From Trichobilharzia szidati (lineage: Eukaryota > Platyhelminthes > Trematoda > Strigeidida > Schistosomatidae), in contig OX235279.1 of assembly GCA_944472155.2 (NCBI GenBank), positions 175,687,868-175,751,867 on the forward strand: a stretch of 64,000 nucleotides of DNA. Direction: 5' to 3'. Position 1 is the stretch's first letter. Each line of letters opens with the position of its first letter. The position numbers and the translations under genes were made by a program. The notes under the pieces are model-generated. The model did no database searches. It saw only the letters and a program-made list of their open reading frames with translations, and had not been told where the DNA came from. Below, one piece after another: positions 43,930-54,809 of the stretch.

Positions 43930-46440
43930 TCCGTATGCTTTCATCCAGCGTATTCCTGTCTGCTCACTACCTACAATCTGATATATAACCCAGTCTACCA
44001 CAATTAGGTATATCACCATTGGTGATAATAAGCAGCCAGCTTGTCTTACTCCTGTATTCACTTCGAACGCTTCACTTAGTCTTCCGTTGTGGATCACACG
44101 TGACAGTGTCATGTAGTCAGCCGTTGAATGAGGTTGATAAAGATTTGGGCACTGCACGCCGTAGTGTTTAAGTAGTTTCCGAATTACTTTGCGGTCAACA
44201 CTGTTGAAGGCCTTCTCAAACTCGATGAAGTTGAGGCTGTGGTTTGACTGCCATTCTCTGCTTTGTTCTGTGAAGACAATGCGTACAGTAGCGATTTGAT
44301 CAGCACATGATTTGCTTTTCATTAATCCAGCCAGTTTGTCCCGGCGGGTGGCAGAGTTCTCTATCCAGTGCATCCTTTATTCTCTCCAGGATGATGCGAT
44401 TTAGTATTTTACTGAGTGTGGGTGGAGAAGAACATTATTCCACGCCGGTTCTTGCAGAGGTGCAAGTCACCCTTCTTTAGCAGCTTGACGAGGTATCCAG
44501 GCTTCCTTACAGTCGGTAGTCACCTTTCCTTCTTTCCAAACCTTCTTCAATAACGGCGTGAGCAAGTCTGCCACAATCTCTGAGTCCGTTTTCAGTATTT
44601 TACGGTGGGGAACCTCTGTCTGGTGCTGCTGTCTTCCCGGACTTCAGTTGCTTGATTTCATTCAGGATTTCTGCTGGCAGGCAGTTATGTACGCGCTGTT
44701 GTTGTTGTTATTTCTGAAGGAGTTGCAGTTAATGGTCGATTTAAGAGCCCTTTGAAGTGATAAGCCCATTGTTTTGTTTGTTTCTCCTCCTTGGTAATCA
44801 AGTTCCCTTGAACATCCTTTATTGGTTTCATCGTCTGGGTTGATCTTTTTCCGGATAGAGACCCAGTTAGCTGATATAATGTTCTGAGGTCTCTTTTACC
44901 TGCAGCCTGTCTGTTCTGCTTCAGTCCCCAGCCAGTGTCTCGTAGAATTATCTTTTGTATTTCCTAGCTCTCTTCTTCACTTCTTTCCTTATTCAGTGCA
45001 GTGTACATTGTTGTGAACTCAACTTCTCCTTCTGTTGACCATCTTTGCATTGAGTCCTCCTCTCTTTCACCATCCTCCTCTCCTCTTTTCTATTAGCTTC
45101 CAGGTAGGTGTCCGTTGAGAACCATTCCTTGTCTTGTCTCTTCTTTCTTCCCAGAGAAGTTGTACACGTTTCCTTGAAAGTCACTTTCAGAGAGTTCCAA
45201 TGTTCTTCCATCCACACAGGTTCCCTCGGTGATACCACGAAGTGTCTCCGACTTTGTTCTGATCCCATCTGTAGTGAAGGCAGGTTTCCGTTGTAGTTTT
45301 GTCCTTCAGTTTCTGAATGTTGAACTGGAATTACAGTGGCCTATCTCCATTTGTTTTCATGGATTTCAGCTTCACCTTGGAGGTTCCTTGAACTAGATGA
45401 TGGTGTGAGACCACATCTGCTCCTCCTCTCGACTTTGCATCCAACAGGCTGGCTGCGTCCATACTTCCTTGAGCAGCATCAGAATCAAGTCTATCTGGTT
45501 TGTGGTGTGTCTATCAGGCGGAATCCATGTCACTAGCCTTGTGTATATCTTTGTGTTTGTAAATGCTGCCTCCAATCACCAAGCCATCGGAAGCACAGAA
45601 TTCTGCGAATAATTCTCCGTCCTCACTCATTTCGCCGAGTGAGAGCCTCTCGACTCATGATGAGTTCTCTTCCTGTATTATCTGCTCCCAGTTTGGCTTG
45701 CATTCATATCACCCATGAGGATTTTGATATCACCATTTCGGATGTTGTCCATTACTGTTTGTAGTTATCTGTAAAAATCTTCCTTCTTCTCTTGTTCCGT
45801 GTTGTTTGTAGCACTGTGCGTAGTATTGGATAACTGTGACCTTCCTTCTTTCCCTTTGAGTTGAATCTTGCTGTTATGATCCTGCATGAGGAGATTGGTT
45901 CCCACTGCATTAGGACTTTGGCTACCACTGGCGACATCATGATAGCCACTGACTGCCTCGGTGTGCTTGTGGTTGTCGTCTGGGTGACCAGAACAGAGAG
46001 GAGTAGATTACTGACTCTCCAGTTGATAATTTTGCTAATCCACATCCATTCCATCTGCTCTCGCATCTCCCCAACACTTATTTGCCATATCTTCTCATTT
46101 CTTTGGCTACCTAAGTAGTCTTCCAAGTCGGCTTCGTACGTTGTACGGACATTCCACGTCTCCATTCTTATTCTTGCTTTCATCGAAAGAGAGCAGACAC
46201 GTCGGCTAGCTGACTGGTTTCCCGAAGTCTTTCACCAGCCGTCTGTGCCATTTCGCCTCTCCGATTCCAGCGAAGAATAAGACTGTTGTTTGAATTTTTT
46301 GTATTCCTCGTATATTTTTTATGCGTTGAAGTTTCTCTAGCAGTTTGATAGGACTAGTGGTGTAGCCCTGCGCCCAACCCTCCCTCTTTACCTGGGTTCG
46401 AGATCGGCTAGAAAACTAGAAAGCTAGTTAATTAGGCGAG
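43930..46440 (-). pseudogene. RTE pseudogene related to the 21220-24464 element
   Basis: It runs parallel to the full RTE on the minus strand from the 5' leader (near 46440, CTAGTTTTCTAGCCGATCTC) to the middle of the RT. It stops at about 43930, before the FADD box, so it is 3'-truncated. That is unusual for a target-primed insertion and suggests later deletion. Matching phrases include METWNVRTTYEADLE, EKAFNSVDRKVI and NTGVRQ. Dozens of small indels break the frame. Confidence 0.85.
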
Positions 46441-46485
46441 CTTAACACTGAATTATAAAATGTTATTATCTATATCTATATCCAA

Positions 46486-46975
46486 TGTACGGAAAGAAGG
46501 GTTTCTATCCGATTTTCTGAAAATATTCCAAGAAACCTGAGTCTCAAAGAAAGCAAATATTCTCAGAGTGCAATTACCAGACATTGTTGATACCGGACAT
46601 CTCATAGAGATTTCTAAGTCCTTCAAATTATTAAATAGACGAAGGACAGCAAATTTATTACGATTTGCCGAAGCGACAGCAATCAAACGATTTTAACCAG
46701 ACTTATGCTCCCTTGGTAACTGAATTTTGATTTTGATTAGATTAATTAGTCATCTAATTCAGTGATCTCAACTCGCTGGACAAATCTTAATCTCATAAAC
46801 TGTAACTGCTTTTGTTTTTTGAGTTGCTATGTGAACCTACAAGCCAACGCTGTTCTGTTAATTAATTTTTTCTGTTTTCTGTCTTACCCCTACCCCCTCT
46901 TTTCAACTTTGAAAGTGTATAAATTGATGATGATAACTTAAACTAAAAACTGTAATGCTTTCATTCTTTTTTGGA
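46486..46975 (+). pseudogene. Second Penelope-like GIY-YIG / 3' end remnant
   Basis: It starts inside the GIY-YIG domain (ERRVSIRFSENIPRNLSLKE) and continues through a C-terminus and a 3' untranslated region homologous to 43700-43915, including TCTGTTTTCTGTCTT and TAAATTGATGATGATAAC. It is of the same PLE family and orientation as 43150-43915. The RTE pseudogene lies between the two copies. Confidence 0.7.
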
Positions 46976-47697
46976 TGCGTCGGTTTTATAGTATCTCTTC
47001 TCTACTACCACTCAAACTTTAAAGTATGTTATTATCATCTATATAACCATTGTTATTTCAGGCACTCTTCAACTGATGAGAACCTGTGAAATAGAATGAT
47101 GACATCATTTTTTACTGCAAATTTCGTCTTCCTTTCTTTATCGAAAAAAGTAACATTCCGTTGGATATATTTTCTGCATCACACCACCACAGTTTTACTA
47201 TTATAGTATCTAAGATCCTAACTTATGCAGTCGTACGAAGTGGAGATGTGGCTTATCGGTTGAATCACTCGGTTTCAGCCAATGCTTCACACTTTTGAGT
47301 CCCACTCCACCTTATTCAGCCTAGGCAACAGGGGAGTTTCATTAGCCTTCTCACACGGTGAGTATGACTTATCGCCTGGTACATGAAACAATGGTCAAAC
47401 GACTATTTGATAGAGCTCTGGAGGAACACACTAACTAGGCAGGTTTCGTACAGGGATGCGATACATTCAATCCTAAACTCTTTTACATCCCTTGGTTCAA
47501 GTAGTGCGCCATAACAGAAATTCTTACCTGTTTATTTTATTTTTTAAATATTATGTCATACGGTTCTTATGTTGTTTTTGGATTATTTTATGACTCATTT
47601 TATGGTGAATTTACTTTTCTGGATTGATTAGTAATTGAAGAATAAACATATGACGAATTAGTTATGTATTTGCGGCCAACGTGAATCTAGCGAACAC
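46976..47697. other. No defined gene
   Basis: Unassigned sequence. It includes CTGATGA (47073-47079) followed by GAAA (47088-47091), which resembles hammerhead core boxes but has no convincing stems. Confidence 0.35.
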
Positions 47698-47807
47698 TTC
47701 CATTATGGGTAAATTTTGTTTTGATAAAGTCTCACAGTGTGTTATACAGTAATGTTTACTGATGACCACGTTTCGAGCACAATTTATTACTGCTCATAAT
47801 CATATCA
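47698..47807 (-). repeat. Left terminal repeat of the older PLE (inverted)
   Basis: Reverse complement of 53169-53278. On the minus strand it carries the same hammerhead-like string (GAGCA..TGCTCGAAACGTGGTC). Confidence 0.85.
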
Positions 47808-47989
47808 TATTTAATGCCTAAAACTAATAATGCTAGTAGAATGTATGGTACTATTAGAATACATAAACCAGGGTACCCCATACGACCAATAGTAGATTTC
47901 AGGAATACTCCTACTTATGAATTATCAAGACACTAAGCTCTAATATTATATCCCATTAGAAATAGTTCAAACTCTAGACTAACTAATTC

Positions 47990-48189
47990 TTTTTTTATTT
48001 TTTTTATTTTATTTTGATTTACAGCTTGATTCCACACCGTATTTTCAGTACAAGTGTGGAATTTTCAGCATGGATATCGGTAGCCCAAATTCAGGCCGAC
48101 CATAGATATCGGGTGTGGGCCGCCAGGGGATCGAACCCCGGACAATGTGCATGGTCGGCGAGAGTCCTAACCACAGTGCCACCGACGCA
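47990..48189 (-). mobile_element. tRNA-headed SINE, family B
   Basis: On the minus strand the head starts at 48189 with TGCGTCGGTGGCACTGTGG. It has the family-B body (CACCCGATATCTATGG, ATTCCACACTTGTACTG) and an AT-rich tail ending near 47990. It lies directly at the left edge of the younger PLE inside the older PLE. Confidence 0.85.
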
Positions 48190-48703
48190 CATATGAATAT
48201 TCCCATAATTAATTCAGAACAAAATATTTAGAGCGAACAATTGATTTCAATAAATTTTTCTCCAGGCTCTACATTTATAAATCCATTAATTTAAGCATAC
48301 AATAGCCAGTAAAGGCAAATTAGAATCATATCAGAAAGTGTATTGTGGAACAAATATAAGATGGGATGGAACAATAGTCAGATAGGTTTTTAATATGCAT
48401 GGTCAATGAGAACATGGGACAAAATCAGATGAAGTAATTTAATTTAATGTTGTGTGTATATATATAAATATAGTCAACAGAAATACAGGTTTCGAGAGTG
48501 TGTGTAATCAGGGTGGTGGACCACATCAAGCAATATTGTTGCATCCCACCTTATATTTGTTCCACAATACACTTTCTGATATGATTCTAATTTGCCTTTA
48601 CTGGCCATTGTATGCTTAAATTAATGGATTTATAAATGTAGAGCCTGGAGAAAAATTTATTGAAAACAATTGTTCGCTCTAAATATTTTGTTCTGAATTA
48701 ATT

Positions 48704-51157
48704 ATGGGAATATTTAATTTACTGAAATCTAGTGAGCATCCCGTAGCTCTAAAGGCACTCAATGAGTACCTGAAGTATAGTGCTAGGCTCACAGAAGCGA
48801 AAACGAACGTGGAATTTATTCGAAATTGTATTGTGAACAACCGGTATCCTAAATTATATTCAAAATCCCTTCGTCGAAGCAAAACACGACCGAACGAAAA
48901 GTCATCAAAGCGATTCGCCGTTAATCAAATCGAATCCCTTCAAGTTTATATATCTGAACTAGAGAGAAATATTTCACAAAGACTTTACGCTGTCGATGAA
49001 CTTCCCCAGAACCTGAAGGATTTATTTATTGACTACGTTAATGAAGTTCTAAAAACTCGAGAAAGCAAGAAATTGATATTATTAACCAAAGGACTAGATA
49101 CAGAAACGACTGAAACTAATTTTCCAGTTGACTATAACCGGTACGTTTTCAATTTTTCCTCTGTATGCCTTGATAAGACACAACTTGAAGCTTTATCTCT
49201 CGGTTTAAAATTCTGTGACAGACGTAATCAGGTTGATCATTTAGAGACTGATGTTCAATTTGAAAACCTATTTACCCAGACAAGCGACCTAACTCCTTCG
49301 TCCAAGTATGAGCTAGAAAGATTTAAAAGTACCCTAATCGATTCCTGTTACCAGTTTAAGAACAGCAAACATCCTGCCAATAGTCTACTTACAAAGAAAC
49401 ACCGAGAGGCATTACGTGACCTCAAAAAGGACGAAAATCTGATAATAACTAGACCTGACAAGGGATCTGGTACAGTTATCATGAATAAGAGTGATTATTT
49501 AGACAAAATGAATATCATTCTAAGCGACCATACGAAATTTCAAAAACTGAGCAGCTGTAAAGACACAACTGAGGCAACCGAACGCCAAATGGCTAAGACA
49601 CTAAAATCATTAGTTGAGAGTAATCTGATTCCTAAGGATACACTCGACGAATTGAAACCCTCAGGTACGCACACACCAAGACTTTATGGTTTACCGAAAG
49701 TCCACAAGCCGGGAGTACCACTAGGTCCCATCTTAGATATGTGTCAATCGCCTTATCATTCTACAGCAAAGTGGTTGGTAAAGGCACTAGAGCCATTACA
49801 TCGCGAATTAGTCAAATTCAGTGTAAAAGACGTATTTAGCTTTGTGGAAACTACCAAAAGCCTGAATGTAAAGGGAAAGAAAATGATGTCACTGGATGTA
49901 GCATCATTATTTACCAACGTCCCACTGCTTGAAACAGTCAACTACATATGTGACCAGCTGATAGAAAGAAAGATAGATGTAGGAATCCCATCCGAAAAAG
50001 TCAAAGAATTATTATTGAAATGCGCTATGAATGTTCAGTTTATGTTCAATAATGGTTTCTATAGACAAGTTGATGGTGTAGCCATGGGATCACCTCTGAG
50101 CCCCATGCTAGCGGATATTTTCCTGGCAAAGCTTGAAAACCTTCCACTTAAAGACACGATTAAAGGGTTTGATTATTATTGTCGACACGTAGATGATACC
50201 TTTATCGTTTGTGATATAAATCTCAATAAACAAGAGCTTCTCAATGCTGTTAATAGTGTTCACCCAACTATTCAGTTTACATGTGAAGAAGAAGAAAATA
50301 ACAGTTTACCTTTCCTAGACGTCCTCCTTACCATGAAGACAGACGGGTATCTACAAAGGAAACTATTTAGAAAGAAAACTTGGACGGGTCAGTACACCCA
50401 TTTCCATAGCTTCGCACCTATTCAGTACAAAAGAAACTTAGTTAAGTGTCTAAGCTATAGAATAAAACGTATATGTTCAGAAGAATGCATTAAGGAAGAA
50501 ATGCACAAACTGAAACTCACACTACAAGAAAATGGATATCCACAGAGCTTCCTAAAAAAGTATATGTCAATACCTGCAGACAAGGTAAAGGTGGATACCG
50601 TAGAAAAGAAACCTTTGTATCTTAAGTTAAGTTACAAAGGGGAAATTGCAGCTGACATTCTAAAATGTCGACTTAATAGAGCAGTAGATAGAACATTTCC
50701 TGCAGCTAAACTGGTACTCAACTTCTCAACTAAACCAGTACTCACACAGCAAGTAAAGGATAAATTACCAAAGATGGCCTCATCAATGTGCATCTATGAA
50801 TTCAACTGCTCATGTGGAGCTAGTTACATTGGCCGTACTCAGAGGGCTTTATCCATGCGCGCACGTGAACATGTACCTGTATGGTTGAGTAAAGGAGTAA
50901 CCAAGTGTGTAAATAGTGCAGTCTTAGCCCACCTGGTAGATACTGGACACCAGATAAAACTTGACCAGGCGTTCTCAGTTATTTACCGCGTTCCTAGTAA
51001 TTTATCTAGAGGAGCTCGACTACGTCTTCTATCAGTAGCTGAAGCGGTGGCAATTAATACCAGAAGACCATCTCTTTGCATACAGAAGAAGTATGTTCAA
51101 CCATTATGTTTACCTTGGCCTACAATAAAGCCAACAAATCCTCCATTAACACTATAA
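48704..51157 (+). CDS. Penelope-like polyprotein: reverse transcriptase plus GIY-YIG endonuclease (intact)
   Basis: An ATG-started, uninterrupted ORF of 817 residues, a usual length for PLE proteins. The N-terminal region leads to TRPDKGSGTVIMNKSDY (about residue 250), then PRLYGLPKVHKPGVPLGPIL, MSLDVASLFTNVPL, DGVAMGSPLSPMLADIFLAK and the catalytic box HVDDTF (about 503), followed by FLDVLLTM and WTGQYTHFHSFAPIQYKR. The C-terminal GIY-YIG domain starts near YEFNCSCGASYIGRTQRALS, with the conserved Arg in RAREH. PLE RTs are related to telomerase reverse transcriptase, and the GIY-YIG nuclease makes the priming cut. The first 11 bases of the ORF also occur inverted at 48196-48206. It looks capable of function. 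Confidence 0.9.
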   Translation: MGIFNLLKSSEHPVALKALNEYLKYSARLTEAKTNVEFIRNCIVNNRYPKLYSKSLRRSKTRPNEKSSKRFAVNQIESLQVYISELERNISQRLYAVDELPQNLKDLFIDYVNEVLKTRESKKLILLTKGLDTETTETNFPVDYNRYVFNFSSVCLDKTQLEALSLGLKFCDRRNQVDHLETDVQFENLFTQTSDLTPSSKYELERFKSTLIDSCYQFKNSKHPANSLLTKKHREALRDLKKDENLIITRPDKGSGTVIMNKSDYLDKMNIILSDHTKFQKLSSCKDTTEATERQMAKTLKSLVESNLIPKDTLDELKPSGTHTPRLYGLPKVHKPGVPLGPILDMCQSPYHSTAKWLVKALEPLHRELVKFSVKDVFSFVETTKSLNVKGKKMMSLDVASLFTNVPLLETVNYICDQLIERKIDVGIPSEKVKELLLKCAMNVQFMFNNGFYRQVDGVAMGSPLSPMLADIFLAKLENLPLKDTIKGFDYYCRHVDDTFIVCDINLNKQELLNAVNSVHPTIQFTCEEEENNSLPFLDVLLTMKTDGYLQRKLFRKKTWTGQYTHFHSFAPIQYKRNLVKCLSYRIKRICSEECIKEEMHKLKLTLQENGYPQSFLKKYMSIPADKVKVDTVEKKPLYLKLSYKGEIAADILKCRLNRAVDRTFPAAKLVLNFSTKPVLTQQVKDKLPKMASSMCIYEFNCSCGASYIGRTQRALSMRAREHVPVWLSKGVTKCVNSAVLAHLVDTGHQIKLDQAFSVIYRVPSNLSRGARLRLLSVAEAVAINTRRPSLCIQKKYVQPLCLPWPTIKPTNPPLTL

Positions 51158-51464
51158 ATTCCTTTCACAATTTTCTTTTCTTCTTCTTCTATTCCTCTGT
51201 TTCACTGACAATCGTTCATTTTCGACTTTTATGATTTCATGACCTTTCTTATGATTTTATTACCTTGCTATCGTATTTACAAAATCCTATTCATTCCACT
51301 TCATTATATTCATTATTATTATTTGACAATCATTCACCAATAGTGCATGTAATTTTACACCATATCATCGTTATTATTTTACAATCATTCTTACTGTCGT
51401 TATTTTCAACCTTGAACTTATGTCTAGTCCGCCCCATTCGTTGGTCTATTTTCATATTGTCTCA

Positions 51465-51766
51465 CACACCCTGATTACACACACTCTCGAAACCTGTATT
51501 TCTGTTGACTATATTTATATATATACACACAACATTAAATTAAATTACTTCATCTGATTTTGTCCCATGTTCTCATTGACCATGCATATTAAAAACCTAT
51601 CTGACTATTGTTCCATCCCATCTTATATTTGTTCCACAATACACTTTCTGATATGATTCTAATTTGCCTTTACTGGCTATTGTATGCTTAAATTAATGGA
51701 TTTATAAATGTAGAGCCTGAAGAAAAATTTATTGAAAACAATTGTTCGCTCTAAATATTTTGTTCT
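51465..51766 (+). repeat. Right terminal repeat of the younger PLE
   Basis: Direct terminal copy whose 3' part (from ATACACTTTCTGATATGATT to CTCTAAATATTTTGTTCT) matches 48571-48690 and, inverted, 48210-48350. It contains CTGATTA (51471-51477) and GAAAC (51489-51493), hammerhead-like boxes without clear pairing. A related end occurs in the palindrome (GTAGAGCCTGGGAGAGGAAT at about 62101). Confidence 0.8.
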
Positions 51767-53168
51767 AATTCATATGAGATGGAAAATAAACTAAATGACA
51801 TTCAACCAGAGAATGATGAAACAATGGTTAGTTTTGATGTAACCAGTCTTTATACTAACATACCAATCAATATGGCCTTAGAAGCAGTTAAAAAGGAATT
51901 AACTGCACACCCTGAACTCACTTATAGGACGAAACTACCCATTGATGAAATTATTTTAGGAATTCAGTTGTGCCTCACATCTACTATCTTTAAATTCCAA
52001 GGCAAAATATGTAGGCAAACTGAAGGTGTAGCAATGGGATGGATCACCAATATCCCCTATCGTAGCAGACATATTTATGGATAGCTGGGAAAATATGGTT
52101 CTTAATACGTTTAATCCTACTCCAAAAATATGGTGGAGATATGTGGATGACACTTTCACAGTGTTAAAATCAGAACATATCTCTCTCTAGCTTCTTGACA
52201 CACATAAAAACACTAGTGGAGGGAATAAAATTCACATTTGAAACCGAAAATGAGCAAGGAGAATTAGCTATGTTAGATTGTAAAATAAAACGAATAGATA
52301 AGGCAAACTACACACTAGTGTTTATAGAAAACCAACGCATTCTAATAGATATTTCGACTTTAATTCATCTCATCCTTTAACTGTTAAGGCAGGCTTAGTT
52401 AAGTGTTTAACAAACCGAGCAATGGCACTAAGTAGCACAAAAAAGACCTAAATAATGAAATAAAACAGATAGAAGAAGCGTTGGTGTCAAATAACTATCC
52501 TTTAAAATTTATTAGGAAGATTGAAAAAGGCCAAAAGAAAAAAGAAAAATAATTGTGAAACTAGTAATAACAACATAAATAAGAGAGAATATAAGTCATC
52601 TACAGTTATACCATATAAAGAGGGGACATCTGAGACCCTACGTAGGGTTCTAAATAAAGCAGGAATTAGGGTGGCATTTAAACCTACAAATTCACTCAGG
52701 GACAAGCTCTGTAGGTTAAAGGACCCTATCGGTTGACCCAATTAGACAAAATAATATAATTTACAAAATACCCTGCAATGACTGTGAGTCAGGTCAACTA
52801 CATAGGTCAAACTAGTAGGTCAGGGGTAGTCAGATTGTCAGAACATAAGAATTTAGCTAAGGTAAGAATGGTTGACCCAGAGAAGATGAGTAATTTAGAA
52901 AAAAGCTCAGCAACTGCAATGCATGCATTAACACACAACCACACAATAGGGTGGTAGAAGTTTGAAATTCTAGAAAGTAATCTACGTAGGTAGAGATAGA
53001 GAGAGGTTGATTACTGAATCCTGCCTGGTTCATCGAATCTACACCCAACACATGCAATAGGAATGATTCATCACTCATACCCGAAATATGGAAAATATTA
53101 CTACGAATCAAATCAAGTGAAAAACAATGGAACTATATAAATGAATTTAGGAAGTCGTGTGATTACCT

Positions 53169-53278
53169 TGATATGATTATGAGCAGTAATAAATTGTGCT
53201 CGAAACGTGGTCATCAGTAAACATTACTGTATAACACACTGTGAGACTTTATCAAAACAAAATTTACCCATAATGGAA
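53169..53278 (+). repeat. Right terminal repeat of the older PLE, with hammerhead-like fold
   Basis: Inverted match of 47698-47807. Within it, TTGAT (53168-53172) can pair with ATCAG (53213-53217). A degenerate core ATGATTA (53173-53179) follows, then GAGCA (53181-53185) pairing with TGCTC (53197-53201), then GAAAC (53202-53206) and GGTC (53209-53212). This is the order of a type I hammerhead with minimal helix III, but core positions C3 and G8 are changed. Confidence 0.6.
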
Positions 53279-53564
53279 TTACACTCTACCACAGAGCACA
53301 AGTTTTATTCTTATATTAGCCAACACTTGTTACATCTTGTGATCGTTAGGACACTGTTTTAGACGAGTTAGTCCTATGTTTCAACTTCTTTCCACAGGTT
53401 TTATCATATCACTGATAGAATTCAGAATGAAATTGAAATATTATTAGATTGTTTCCCTAGCTGAAAGTGAAATTGTTTCGACTAAAGTCTTCCGGTGGAG
53501 GTTTGTATTCACTAAATTTGTGTAATTCCCCTTAAACAACTTACGTCCTGAACTCCACTTGTGG
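53279..53564. other. No recognisable gene
   Basis: About 290 bp between the older PLE and the next SINE. No feature was seen. Confidence 0.5.
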
Positions 53565-53804
53565 TGCTTCGGTGGTTCACTGGTAAAATACTTGCCAGCG
53601 ACTCAGGAGATACGGGTTCGATTCTCAGCCCGATCGACGCACTCCTAAACATGGCGTATCAGCTGCTGGCAGGCTCAAACACACTGGGAGGTAAGGGTAG
53701 CGAATCTACCCCGTAGAGGAACAACGCCACCTCTACCGGATGGCACTTCAAAGCCTGAAGCCTTATTGTTGTTCCACTCGGAATGCAAAGGAGTTATTAT
53801 TTTG
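53565..53804 (+). mobile_element. tRNA-Gly-like SINE with an RTE-like tail
   Basis: The head TGCTTCGGTGGTTCACTGGT ... GGGTTCGATTCTC ... GACGCA resembles tRNA-Gly much more than the family A/B head does. The body contains GGCAGGCTCAAACACACTGG. The 3' end GAAGCCTTATTGTTGTTCC.. followed by AAAGGAGTTATTATT is like the RTE 3' tail. The A- and B-box positions are plausible for RNA polymerase III. It is the only copy of this family seen in the window. Confidence 0.75.
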
Positions 53805-53947
53805 CAAACTACAGACAACTACTGTGCTCAGTATTTGACGTTATCATCATTGTTGATGATATGATTCTGACTGATAGAATTCAGTCTGCACCGAAGATGC
53901 GACTAGACACATTACACTAGTTACTGACTAGTGTGCAATCAAAAAAA

Positions 53948-53973
53948 AAGTATGTATATATATATATATATAT
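53948..53973. repeat. TA microsatellite
   Basis: A run of TATATA repeats after a short poly-A. Confidence 0.8.
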
Positions 53974-54043
53974 CTTGACCCAGCCTGCAACGATTAACTT
54001 TATCAATCAAAAACAGAACAATGTTCACTAGTAGGATTTATTT

Positions 54044-54809
54044 TCATAAAACTGATTCTTTTTCAACTAAACACTTCATAATCTCTCCTCGATTTTGGCG
54101 TTCTAAGTCTGTTTCTCTACTTTTTATGCTTATTAGAGATGAACAAGGTTTTAATTCATTGTTAGGCGAAGATTCAACAGTTCGACTTGTGAGATTTATA
54201 CTGACATCATTTTGTTGTACAGGTGTAATCATATGAGTTTCATTGTGATTAACATTTTGTGAAATTGTTTGTGTTGTAGGCATTGAACTATTAGGGATAA
54301 TAAACTTGTAGTCTGTTTGACATGTTGTCACTAATGAATTCGGATCGATTGATTGTGATCTGATGAATCGTCTTCTTCTGTTCGGTGATGATTCTAATTT
54401 AGGCAGGATAACATATTTGGTCTCCATTCCATTTGTTAATAATAATTCATCACAAGTTCTTGCCTGTTGAGGTTCATTAATTTGGTTGGCGATTGGTATT
54501 ATCGTCACTTTTTGACGTGTACCTTTAGTTGACTGACTCAGTGGCGTTTTCGTCGCTGTTGTTGCTGTCGTTGTTGTTGTTGCTGTCGCCATCATCATTT
54601 GTTTTTCCTTGCCTACTGATGCTGCTTTTGTTTTATTCATCATCGTCAATGATTTTTCAGTAGGTTCAATTTTCAATCTAAGTTTATTATTTGTATTCCT
54701 TTCATGCTCATCTAAATCGGTAGCTTCATTATTACTCACAATGTCTGTTCTTTTCTTCTTGTATAGATATTCGAATGTTGTCTTATTTTGAGCATCAGTC
54801 TCTCCTGTG
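54044..54809 (-). CDS. Host gene 2, last exon (Ser/Thr/Gln-rich, unrecognised)
   Basis: The minus-strand exon begins at 54809 after the acceptor ATGATAACAG. It reads TGETDAQNKTTFEYLYKKKR and continues without a stop for about 254 residues to the terminator at 54044. Composition is low-complexity in part (Thr/Ala run near 54540-54600) with basic and acidic patches; no domain was recognised. The 1-nt entry phase fits the 2-nt exit phase of the exon at 59274-59470, which supports the same gene. The long open frame through biased but non-repetitive sequence argues for real coding. Confidence 0.55.

Larger units (their letters stand above)
48196..51766 (+). mobile_element. Younger Penelope-like element with inverted and direct terminal copies
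   Basis: On the left, 48196-48366 is the reverse complement of 48544-48714, and 48367-48525 continues in reverse the terminal repeat that occurs in direct orientation at 51465-51766. The unit therefore has a partial inverted copy, a partial direct copy, the ORF and a direct terminal repeat, the complex arrangement reported for Penelope elements. A 7-bp direct repeat CTAATTC (47983-47989 and 51765-51771) brackets the SINE plus this PLE within the older PLE. Confidence 0.85.
47698..53278 (+). mobile_element. Older Penelope-like element, interrupted by a SINE and a younger PLE
   Basis: Terminal sequences 47698-47807 and 53169-53278 are inverted copies of each other (110 bp), a known arrangement for PLE terminal repeats. 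The coding part is split. 47820-47989 carries RMYGTIRIHKPGYPIRPIVD, the RT start. After the inserted DNA, 51772-53165 resumes with DETMVSFDVTSLYTNIPINM, QTEGVAMG, then WWRYVDDTFTVLKSE in another frame, and finally degraded GIY-YIG-side sequence. Frameshifts near 52040-52060 and later make it inactive. The join across the insertion is exact at CTAATTC. Confidence 0.85.

Noticed and set aside
47073..47092. CTGATGA followed by GAAA, a perfect pair of hammerhead core boxes
   Set aside because: The 8 bases between them cannot form helix II, and I could not find paired helices I and III around them. Chance occurrence is likely in AT-rich sequence.
53948..53973. TA-rich stretch as a regulatory element
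   Set aside because: A simple microsatellite; nothing links it to a promoter.
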